64,000 bases of DNA, from assembly GCF_022919715.1 (NCBI RefSeq), contig NZ_CP095042.1:2666001-2730000 (forward strand), written 5' to 3'. The stretch's first letter is position 1, and every line of letters begins with the position of its first letter. Made by a program: the position numbers and the translations under genes. The notes under the pieces are model-generated. The model was not told where the DNA came from, searched no databases, and worked only from the letters and a program-made list of their open reading frames with translations. This DNA is from Agromyces sp. H17E-10. GTDB lineage: Bacteria > Actinomycetota > Actinomycetes > Actinomycetales > Microbacteriaceae. Positions 25,702 through 33,516 of this stretch are shown here, piece by piece.

Positions 25702-26592
25702 CTACGCCGCAAAGCCTTCGAATCGCTCCGAGAGACGTTCCCGCGATGGCCAGTCGACCTTCCGCTTAGGCAACGCAAGCGTCCGTCCGTGCATATCCTG
25801 CAACCCGTGGCGCAGCATCGGTCCATCTATCTCGTCGAGGAGGTCGCGGTCGATGCGCACTTCGTAGTCCGGTGTGATTCCCAGGAGGTTCCGGTCGTAC
25901 GAGGCATGGTGGATCTTGCAGAGAGCAAGTCCGTTGGTGATCCGGGCCAGTCCCGAGAGGTCGCCATCGGCGACGATGTGGGCGGCATCGAGCAGCTCTG
26001 CGTGCTTCAGCGAACAGACCGCGCAGGTCGCGTCATATGCGCGCAGCACTCGCGCACGGAACATCGGCTGATGCAGCCGCTGCCGCACGACCCGTTCCGC
26101 GTAACGGCGTTCGTCGGGAGTGGGCGCGAGCGGGTCTCCGAAGAATCGAAGCGTTTCGTCGAGTGCAATGTGAACCTGCCGCGCGTCCGGGTCGTCGTGC
26201 ACGATGTACACGGGGTAGTAGGCCACGTAATAGCCGTCCCGTACGCCGTGGAAGTAGACGAGCGGTTCGCCTTCCGCGTAGGCGTTGCGGAGCTTGACAT
26301 TGTCGCCGCCGTCTTTCGACTGGTACGAGTATCGGACCAGGCCATCGGGGCGGATTTCGTCGTCGTATCCGTGGTTCTTGGCGCTGGTCATGATCGACAG
26401 CGTCGAGGCGAAATCGGCAGGGTTCCGGATGCCGCGTGCCTGATCGAGCAGCGGGATCCGCTCGCCTCGGAAGCGATAGTTGATGAGCTCGGCCCGGCTG
26501 AACTCGTAGGTGCCCGCGAACATGAGTTCGTCGAGCCACCGGAACACATCCTGGCGAATCGCCTGCTGCTCCTCGCGTGATCTCACACTCAT
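25702..26592 (-). CDS. HNH endonuclease with SRA/YDG-like N-terminal domain
   Basis: A 296-residue putative restriction endonuclease (COG3440-like). Residues 180-245 are an HNH nuclease: CAVC at 190-193, AHI at 204-206, NG at 220-221, C225, HH at 228-229 and YDRN. Residues 60-135 (SAKNHGYDDE, DGLVRYSYQ, DNVKLRNAYAEGEPLVYFHG, YYPVYIV) resemble the SRA/YDG modified-cytosine reader in the order of Y-D-D, N, L, G-x-P and R/HG elements. It could therefore be a modification-dependent enzyme or the R subunit of a type II system. Its start overlaps the vsr stop by four bases. Confidence 0.82.
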   Translation of the reverse strand: MSVRSREEQQAIRQDVFRWLDELMFAGTYEFSRAELINYRFRGERIPLLDQARGIRNPADFASTLSIMTSAKNHGYDDEIRPDGLVRYSYQSKDGGDNVKLRNAYAEGEPLVYFHGVRDGYYVAYYPVYIVHDDPDARQVHIALDETLRFFGDPLAPTPDERRYAERVVRQRLHQPMFRARVLRAYDATCAVCSLKHAELLDAAHIVADGDLSGLARITNGLALCKIHHASYDRNLLGITPDYEVRIDRDLLDEIDGPMLRHGLQDMHGRTLALPKRKVDWPSRERLSERFEGFAA

Positions 26593-27029
26593 CCCCTCCG
26601 CTCGGTCTGGTCCGGATAGGTGCGGACGGCGGCCTCGATGGTGGCCGCAACTCGCGCAGCGACTTCATGTTCCCAGAAACGCAGCACGGTCCACCCAGCG
26701 GCTGCAAGACGAGCATCGGTGTCGCGGTCGCGTGAGATATTGGCTTCGAGCTTCGGCGCCCAATAGTCCGCGTTCTGTTTAGGGTGGGTCGCGTGCTCGG
26801 GGCAGCCGTGCCAGAAGCATCCGTCGATGAATACGGCGACCTTCGCGCGCGTGAAGACGATGTCCGCTCGACGCCGTCGCAGCGTCGCGAGTGGCGCATA
26901 GTCGACTCTGTATCGCAGTCCGCGAGCGTGCAGCAGCCTGCGAACCGCGAGTTCGGTCGTCGTGTCGCGCCGCTTGTTCGAGAGCATCGATTTCCGTGTG
27001 CCCTCCGACGTCGCCCAGGAGTCAGCCAT
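26589..27029 (-). CDS. vsr: Very short patch repair endonuclease (Vsr)
   Basis: A 146-residue Vsr protein. Catalytic and structural elements are RADIVFTR with Asp56, FIDGCFWHGCPEH at 67-79 with the metal and zinc ligands, and WTVLRFWEHE near 113-122. Vsr nicks the DNA strand with T at T:G mismatches created by deamination of 5-methylcytosine, so it normally protects genomes that carry a C5 methyltransferase. Here that partner is likely the methylase gene at 40818, at the other end of the same operon. It overlaps drmC by eight bases and the HNH gene by four. Confidence 0.95.
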   Translation of the reverse strand: MADSWATSEGTRKSMLSNKRRDTTTELAVRRLLHARGLRYRVDYAPLATLRRRRADIVFTRAKVAVFIDGCFWHGCPEHATHPKQNADYWAPKLEANISRDRDTDARLAAAGWTVLRFWEHEVAARVAATIEAAVRTYPDQTERRG

Positions 27030-27738
27030 TCGCGTTACCTGGGGCCAGCTCGTAGAGATGCCCCTCGTTCAGCAGTGCGGAGAACCGCTGACGCATCCCC
27101 GAGGCGAATTCGGAGTCGCGGATGATCACACCGGCCTCGAGGTTGCGTTCGTGCGCCGCCTCGCTGAGATTCGCACTCGTGATGAAGGCTGCTCGCGAGT
27201 CGACGATCACCACCTTCGAATGCTGAATACCGCCATCCGGGCCGGGCTTGAATCCCAAGAATCTTGCGCCGTACAGCTGCTCTTGCATCCACCCGGCTGT
27301 CTTGCCGCCGTTCAGCTTCGGGTCGACCAGCACGGTCGTCTTCACCCCGCGGGCGATGGCCTTCCACAATGACTTCAGGTACGCCGACGTGGGGCTGGCC
27401 GAGTAGGTCGAAGCGAACACGTCCTCCGTCGCCTCGTCGACGAGATGGGCGAGCGCGGCCGTCGTGTGGTCGCCGTCTCCAGGGAACGTCGGCCCGCTCC
27501 ACACAGCGCGCAAGTCGGTCCCGTTCGCCGCCGCTGCCGCGGCGAAACCGCGGAGCACGGCGGCGAGCTGATCAGCGCCGAGAACTTCGAAGCCCTCGCC
27601 CAGCAGCTTCTGCGCGGCCGGATTGGTGAGCTTCGATGCGGCCTTCGAAAGGCTCCCGTCGATCTCGAGGCTCGACGCCAGCTTCAGCGCCTGCGATGGC
27701 GACACCACGCGTGCCAGCTCCTCGAGCGCCCCGCTCAT
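27022..27738 (-). CDS. drmC: DISARM protein DrmC (phospholipase D-like)
   Basis: A 238-residue protein with one PLD-type HKD motif: QHSKVVIVDSRAAFITSANLSEAA, with His173, Lys175 and Asp180, followed by ERNLEAGVII. The N-terminal half is helical. DrmC is the PLD-fold member of the DISARM core trio; its role is unclear and it was reported dispensable in one system. The start is one base after the drmB stop, and the gene overlaps vsr by eight bases, showing tight coupling. Confidence 0.92.
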   Translation of the reverse strand: MSGALEELARVVSPSQALKLASSLEIDGSLSKAASKLTNPAAQKLLGEGFEVLGADQLAAVLRGFAAAAAANGTDLRAVWSGPTFPGDGDHTTAALAHLVDEATEDVFASTYSASPTSAYLKSLWKAIARGVKTTVLVDPKLNGGKTAGWMQEQLYGARFLGFKPGPDGGIQHSKVVIVDSRAAFITSANLSEAAHERNLEAGVIIRDSEFASGMRQRFSALLNEGHLYELAPGNANG

Positions 27739-27739
27739 C

Positions 27740-29827
27740 TCAGCTCACTACTCCTGCCTTGACGCCCACAAGCAACGGTGCGAGTCCATGCGACCCCTCG
27801 TGCAGGTCGAGCACGAAGCGACGATCGAGGAACCTGTTCGCTCGTTCGCACGACGTCTCCGAGAGGAAGGCGCAGAAATGGCACGCGGCGCCGTGGAGGA
27901 AGTCCTCCTGATCCTTCGGCACGCGGTGCGCGCAGATCGGGTCCGACGAGCAGCGCTCCGCACGATGCAGTGCCTCGAGCATGACCTCTTCGAGCCGTTC
28001 GGTTCGCGCGAGGTCGACGAGCCCGCCGAGCGTCCCTTCGCTGTCTGGTGACGTGGTCGTGATCAGGATGCCTGCCGCCGGCGCGCGGTCGTCCTCTTCC
28101 CGCCACGCGTAGATTCGCTCCGAGAGCGAAGCCGAACCGTACCCGCTCGACATCGCCATCTCTCGGATGAGCAGGTGCGAGAGTGTGTGCAGCGCCCAGT
28201 AGCGGGGCGGCGGCATCCGCTCGTCGGCGTCGAGCTCGGCGGCGGTGCGACTCTGCCGCCGGGCGAGGTTGCGTTCATGCGCCGCGACGTGATCCTCCCA
28301 TACTCGGCTCTCGAGCACCGACGCCTCCCAAGCGGCGATCACCGGCTCGGAGAATCGGATGAACATTCCTTCGCCGCGATCCTCCGTCGCCGGCACCCAT
28401 TTCGGCCTCCCCGAGATCGCGATTGGCACCACGCGAGCTGCGTCGTCGCCGACGCGGTCGAGGGCGTCGATGCGCGTGAACCCGATGAAGGCGTTGGCCT
28501 TGCGAATACGGTCGACGGCGATGACCTCCTGCACGGCGGAGCCGAGCGACGAGGCCACAGCCACCGGGTGCACCTTGAACCCGTTGCGCCGGTCTTCTGC
28601 GAGGAACTCGTCGGGATGGGTGAGCGTCGCCCACTCGGGCACGAGCAGATGATTCGGGTCGTACCCGACCGGCCCTGCAGCAGCGGGCGCGAGCGGCGGA
28701 AGGTCGCCCTTCGCGACCTGGATCGCCTGCCAGAGGTCCTCATCGGAGATGCCGGCGAACTTCTCCACCATGTGCTCGGGCGCGAACTGGCGCCAGCCGA
28801 CTACTGAGGCGAGCGAGGTCAGCTTCGCGACTTGCGCGGGTGGCAGTCCCAGCACCTCGTCGACGGTGTCGGCAGGCTTCGGCTCTTTGCGCGACGGCAG
28901 TACGAGCACACTGATCGTCGCAGGGAACCACTGGTTGGCTGCTCCCAGCAGCATCAGTCTGACCTCGCCGTCGCACGGCTTATCGGCCGGCGCGAACGTC
29001 GGCAGGTGCGGGTGGCGGCCGCGGCACTTCGGCAGGGATGCCTCGCCACCGGCTCTCGTGATCTCGGCGATGTTGCGCGACGAGTCGCATTGGACGCAGA
29101 CGATGGAGACCTGCGGTCCCAAGTTCGAGCGCCACTCGCGCATTCTGAGCTGAGGATTGGCGACGCATTCCTTGCGGTTGCCGTCGGCGCCGTGCACCCA
29201 ATCGTTGTAGGGGAACTCGTCGAGGTGCCCGTTCGTGCAGGCGATGAGATAGCGCGCCGGCACGGCGACGCGATCGCGCCCGTCGCCCTTGAATCGTCCC
29301 CTGCATTTGCGGTGCACGAACCGCGCCATGTCCGGCCGATGCTTGCGGGTGTTCTCGAACTCGAAGACGTTCGCCGACACGGGCGCGAGCAGGTCGCATC
29401 CGGTGCATCGGAGCCACTGCGGGAACACTCGCGTCGGAATACCGATCGGCGTCGTGTCGCCGCCGAGTTCATCGGGCAGCCACGGTGGCTGCCTTAGCTC
29501 CCCGATTTGGGTCCCGAGCTGGCGCCGCACTGCCTCGATGAGCCGCGGCACGAGAACGAGCGTCGGGTCGCCGCCCATGCGGGCATACGCGGTATCCCAC
29601 GAATCGATACCCTGCGGCATCACCGAGAGGTGCGGCAAGTCGACCGACGATCCGATGCCCGACGTGTAGAGCATGGCGTTCGGGCGGATGGAACCGACGC
29701 GGGCGCGATTCTTCCCCTTCTGCGGCCCGTCGGCGAACGGGTCGGCGACATCGCCGGGGATGCCGACGCTCTCAGCGGCCGCATCGTCGTTCTGAGCGGT
29801 AACCATGGTTTCGATTTCGTCGCTCAT
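27740..29827 (-). CDS. drmB: DISARM protein DrmB (DUF1998)
   Basis: A 695-residue protein. Cysteine pairs occur in the N-terminal half (CTGCDLLAP, HRKCRG, CTNGHLDEFPYNDW, CVQCDSS), and the DUF1998 helicase-associated region is at the C-terminus: HTLSHLLIREMAMSSGYGSASLSERIYA and GAACHFCAFLSETSCERANRF. DrmB forms a complex with the helicase DrmA. ATG at 29827 overlaps the drmA stop as ATGA, and AAGGAT lies upstream, so the longer in-frame start is rejected. Confidence 0.95.
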   Translation of the reverse strand: MSDEIETMVTAQNDDAAAESVGIPGDVADPFADGPQKGKNRARVGSIRPNAMLYTSGIGSSVDLPHLSVMPQGIDSWDTAYARMGGDPTLVLVPRLIEAVRRQLGTQIGELRQPPWLPDELGGDTTPIGIPTRVFPQWLRCTGCDLLAPVSANVFEFENTRKHRPDMARFVHRKCRGRFKGDGRDRVAVPARYLIACTNGHLDEFPYNDWVHGADGNRKECVANPQLRMREWRSNLGPQVSIVCVQCDSSRNIAEITRAGGEASLPKCRGRHPHLPTFAPADKPCDGEVRLMLLGAANQWFPATISVLVLPSRKEPKPADTVDEVLGLPPAQVAKLTSLASVVGWRQFAPEHMVEKFAGISDEDLWQAIQVAKGDLPPLAPAAAGPVGYDPNHLLVPEWATLTHPDEFLAEDRRNGFKVHPVAVASSLGSAVQEVIAVDRIRKANAFIGFTRIDALDRVGDDAARVVPIAISGRPKWVPATEDRGEGMFIRFSEPVIAAWEASVLESRVWEDHVAAHERNLARRQSRTAAELDADERMPPPRYWALHTLSHLLIREMAMSSGYGSASLSERIYAWREEDDRAPAAGILITTTSPDSEGTLGGLVDLARTERLEEVMLEALHRAERCSSDPICAHRVPKDQEDFLHGAACHFCAFLSETSCERANRFLDRRFVLDLHEGSHGLAPLLVGVKAGVVS

Positions 29828-32800
29828 TTCGCATCCTTCTTCGTGGTGAACGTCCACTTCGGTGCGTTGCCGCCGAGGGTTTCGGCGAGCTTGCCCGGGA
29901 AGGGCGAGACCAGTAGATCGATCTCGGGCTGCACCTCGCGCATCGAGTTCGCGACCTGGAAGAGGCGATCACCCTCTTCTCCGATCGAATCCTCGGGACT
30001 CACGAGCAGCGGAACGACGTGCTGCTTCGGCAGGGTCTTCCGCGCGTACGTGAGCGCTCCGCTCTGCGCATCGGACCGCTCGGTCCATTCGTCGAGGCGC
30101 AGCACGAGCTTGCTCATGGCGAGGTCGGCGGCGTGATCATCGCCCGCTTGTGCGACTCGGGCGACGATCTTCCCCACCAGTTCATCGACCGCCGACCGCC
30201 GCTGAACGATGCGGCCGGCTCCTGTTGTCGCGTCGGGCGAGAGCGAGGCGATCGTCGTCGCGGCATCCATCACCCGTGCGGCCGACACGATGAGTCCGGT
30301 GAGTCCGCGCTCGAGGGAGGCCTCCGAGAACGGAGTCACCGACAGTGCCTCCACGTTCGCGTAGAAGGTGTTGTGGTAGTGCTCGAACTGCTCGTAGTGC
30401 GCCATGTCGCGCGGGCGCGATCGGTTCGCGAGCGTCACGACGAGCCCGGGCTTGGATGCCTCGCGGCCGACGCGCGACGACGCCTGGATGTATTCGGCGG
30501 TGTTCTTCGGCTGTCCGACGATGAGCATAAGCCCGAGGCGCGGTACGTCGACGCCCACCTGGAGCATCGAAGTCGCGAGCACGACGTCGAATGGAAGGTC
30601 GCGGTCCGGCAGCTTTTGGCCGGCCTTGAGCTTCGCAGCGATCTCGGCACGGCCGAGCGTCGAATCGAGCGAGGGATCGAACGGTGACGCGAGATGCGTG
30701 AGCGTGCGCCCGATCTCCGACGACGAGATGCGCGAGGTGAGTTCGCCGATCTTCAGCGGAGTTCGACGCCGCAGGTACCCGCTGTTCTTGTCGGGGTTGC
30801 TCACGCGCGTCGTAACATCGTCCTCGAGATACCGTCGCATGCCGGCGAGCTCGCGCGTCGCTGAGAAGTAATCCACGAGCGTGAGGTACGGCTCGGCTGC
30901 GGCGCCGTGCGCGTCGAGCAGCTTCTGCCCGGCGAGCAGCAGGATCTCGCTGAGACGGATCTCGGCGAGGGTGAGCCGCGCACCGTGCAGGCAGACGCCG
31001 AGGTACAGCCGACCCGGCTCGTCCTCGAGCGGCACCTCCTTCGAGAAGAAGGTGTCGCTGACCGCGAGCACCTGCGGCGGGAAGACCTCGACGTCGCGGG
31101 CGTAGAGCTTCTGCACCTGATCGCCGGCCTTGCGCACGGTGGCGGTCGAAGCGATGACGAGCGGTTTCACGGGCTTCGTGGATGCCTCATCGCCGAGCTC
31201 CCAGCTCGAGAGCACGTCGATCGCGCCCTCGAAGAGCCCGACCGCTGTGCCGAGTGCGCCGGTGATGAGGTGGAGCTCGTCTTGGATGATCAGGTCCGGT
31301 GGTCGGAGCCGGCCGACGGTCGTCACCTGTGTGGGCGGGTACGTTCGCCCGTTCTTCTTCGACGCGTTGTGATGCTCGGCGCCGCAGACGCTCGCGTCGG
31401 TGTCGGCGTGCTTGTACCCGTGCCGTGGGCACTTCTTCGCGACGTACCCGAACAGGCTCGCGGCCTCGCCCTCGCGAGCGAGTCGCGCGAACTTGTCGAC
31501 GGTGGCGAGCAGGAACGTCGGCGGATGCCGGTAGATCTCGTCATCGACTGTGAGCACGGGCAAGCCCTCGACCGCCGAGCCACCGGCGGCGAACGGACAA
31601 CCTGAACGTTTGTCGCCGCAGTACACGCGGATGCGCTTCTCGACGTCGTCCGCTTCGACGTTGCTCTTGCCGTTGATCGCGGTACCGCACCACGGGCAGT
31701 GATCGAACTGCAGCACCGACAGGCCGTACGCCGAGTTGCCCTCGCTCTCGCGGACATCCTTCACCTGCTCGGCTGCCTCGGAGAAACGTTTCGGGCTGAC
31801 GCTCGACCCGACCCAGAGCCCGATACGGAACGGCACCGAACCCCAGGTCGCCGGGTCTTCGCGACGCACGAGTTCAGCTGCGCAGAGCAGCGTGGTCGCA
31901 CGGATGAACTGCTGCGAGGTGAGCAGTCGAAGCGTGTAGCGCATGAGTACGGCGACGCCATCGCCTCCGTCGAGCATCCCCTCCGGGGTCTGCACCGAGC
32001 CCTGCAGCCGGCGGATGCCGAACGTGAACGCCGCCAGCCCGAGGTAGGCCTCGGTCTTGCCACCACCGGTCGGGAAGAACAGCAGTTCGGCGCGCGGGAA
32101 GTCGGAGGACCGCCGCTTGTGCGTCGGGTCGACGACCGACGGGAGTTGCATGAGGATGAACGCGAGCTGGAACGCGCGCCATGACGCGGCTTTGTCGCCC
32201 TTTGCGTTGATCTTGTCGACGGCTTCGGCGATCTTCAGCGTGGGCTGCTCGATGCGAAGCGCGGCGACCTGCGACCGCAGTCGCTGGTCGCGCATCGTGC
32301 GGTTCATGAACCAGAAGGCCTTGCGCGCCTCCTCGCTCTCCGTGAGCAGGTTGAGCCCCTCGCCGAGGCGCTTCAATGCGGCTCGTCCGTCCGCGACGCC
32401 GATCTCGCCCTCGGTGCGCAGGTGTGCAGGAAGGTGCGCGTTCTTCACCTCCTCCTTGTCGAGCCAAGCGGAATACGCATCGACGATCGGCTGCAAGCCG
32501 GCGACGAGCTCCCCTGCGGAGGCCTCCATGAGCGCACGCATGCTCAGCACCGCGCCCTCGACCTCGGGAGCGCGAGTCTGCGGCACCTCAGCGGTCGGAA
32601 GCCAGGTGGTGCGCACGGCAATCGCGCGCCGCGCATCGTCGAGGGCGACGTCCCAGGTCGCCGACGCGGTGCGGCCGACGGCGAATTCGAGCCGGTCGCG
32701 GTAGAGCAGGTCGAGTCGTCTTACCTCGGGGTCGCGAGACTTGCGGTCGTGCTCGATCGCGTCGCGAGTCGGCAGGAATACCGCTGATGAGCCGTCGAGC

Positions 32801-33516
32801 GAGGTGACCTCGAGCTCGGCCTGGAACAGCCAGAGCTTCGGTGGCAGCTCGCGCCCGGTAACTGCCGTGTTCAGAAGTGCCGCCTCGACGACGCGGCTGC
32901 CTTCGTGGTCGAATACCTCGACTGAGATTGCGACGTCGTCGCCGAGATCCCGCCGCGTGGATTCATCGCTCGGAACGGCTGCGAGATCGATCTCGACAGG
33001 TACGTCGAACGGTGTGCGGTCGTAGTAGGTCTGGATCTTGCCGGTGTCGGGGTCGGTTTCACGGCGCGAGGCGTATCGGCCCCAACGTGCAGTGAACCGC
33101 AGCGAGGTCGTGTCGGCTGCGACCTGGAAGCGCAGACCCATCGAAGACGGCGCGATGATCTTGGACTCCGGCCCGCGGTCCTCGTCGGGTTCGCTGGGGG
33201 AGGCTTCGCCGACCGATTCGTCTTCGTCGACCGGCACGCCCTGCACCTCATGGGCGTCGGAGAGATCTGAGACCGCGAGGGTTTCGTCGTTACGGACGTC
33301 GTCGAGCGAGGTCGGCTTCGGCATCGAGCTGGCCGCGCTCGACGCGGCGCCCTCAAGGAGCGAGATCGGCGCGAGCGCTCCGGAGAGGTAGCGGGCACGT
33401 GGCGTGCCGACGATCTCCTCGTTCGGGCCGTCCCACGGGCCGACCAGGTCACGACCGAGCAGATCGAGCAGCTCGCCGCGCACCTGTGCCGACGTGATCG
33501 TGGATGCCTCGGCCAT
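29824..33516 (-). CDS. drmA: DISARM helicase DrmA
   Basis: A 1230-residue SF2 helicase. Walker A is PTGGGKTEAYLGL near residue 485, QDELHLITG near 745, ASTATV near 790, and the C-terminal motifs TSMLQVGVDVPRLGLMLIVGQPKNTAEYIQASSRVGRE near 990-1020. An acidic, probably disordered insert lies at about residues 60-130. DrmA with DrmB is the DNA-binding core of DISARM, recognising 5'-ended or unmodified phage DNA. ATG at 33516 overlaps the drmMI stop (ATGA), which fixes the start 52 codons inside the longest frame. Confidence 0.96.
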   Translation of the reverse strand: MAEASTITSAQVRGELLDLLGRDLVGPWDGPNEEIVGTPRARYLSGALAPISLLEGAASSAASSMPKPTSLDDVRNDETLAVSDLSDAHEVQGVPVDEDESVGEASPSEPDEDRGPESKIIAPSSMGLRFQVAADTTSLRFTARWGRYASRRETDPDTGKIQTYYDRTPFDVPVEIDLAAVPSDESTRRDLGDDVAISVEVFDHEGSRVVEAALLNTAVTGRELPPKLWLFQAELEVTSLDGSSAVFLPTRDAIEHDRKSRDPEVRRLDLLYRDRLEFAVGRTASATWDVALDDARRAIAVRTTWLPTAEVPQTRAPEVEGAVLSMRALMEASAGELVAGLQPIVDAYSAWLDKEEVKNAHLPAHLRTEGEIGVADGRAALKRLGEGLNLLTESEEARKAFWFMNRTMRDQRLRSQVAALRIEQPTLKIAEAVDKINAKGDKAASWRAFQLAFILMQLPSVVDPTHKRRSSDFPRAELLFFPTGGGKTEAYLGLAAFTFGIRRLQGSVQTPEGMLDGGDGVAVLMRYTLRLLTSQQFIRATTLLCAAELVRREDPATWGSVPFRIGLWVGSSVSPKRFSEAAEQVKDVRESEGNSAYGLSVLQFDHCPWCGTAINGKSNVEADDVEKRIRVYCGDKRSGCPFAAGGSAVEGLPVLTVDDEIYRHPPTFLLATVDKFARLAREGEAASLFGYVAKKCPRHGYKHADTDASVCGAEHHNASKKNGRTYPPTQVTTVGRLRPPDLIIQDELHLITGALGTAVGLFEGAIDVLSSWELGDEASTKPVKPLVIASTATVRKAGDQVQKLYARDVEVFPPQVLAVSDTFFSKEVPLEDEPGRLYLGVCLHGARLTLAEIRLSEILLLAGQKLLDAHGAAAEPYLTLVDYFSATRELAGMRRYLEDDVTTRVSNPDKNSGYLRRRTPLKIGELTSRISSSEIGRTLTHLASPFDPSLDSTLGRAEIAAKLKAGQKLPDRDLPFDVVLATSMLQVGVDVPRLGLMLIVGQPKNTAEYIQASSRVGREASKPGLVVTLANRSRPRDMAHYEQFEHYHNTFYANVEALSVTPFSEASLERGLTGLIVSAARVMDAATTIASLSPDATTGAGRIVQRRSAVDELVGKIVARVAQAGDDHAADLAMSKLVLRLDEWTERSDAQSGALTYARKTLPKQHVVPLLVSPEDSIGEEGDRLFQVANSMREVQPEIDLLVSPFPGKLAETLGGNAPKWTFTTKKDAK

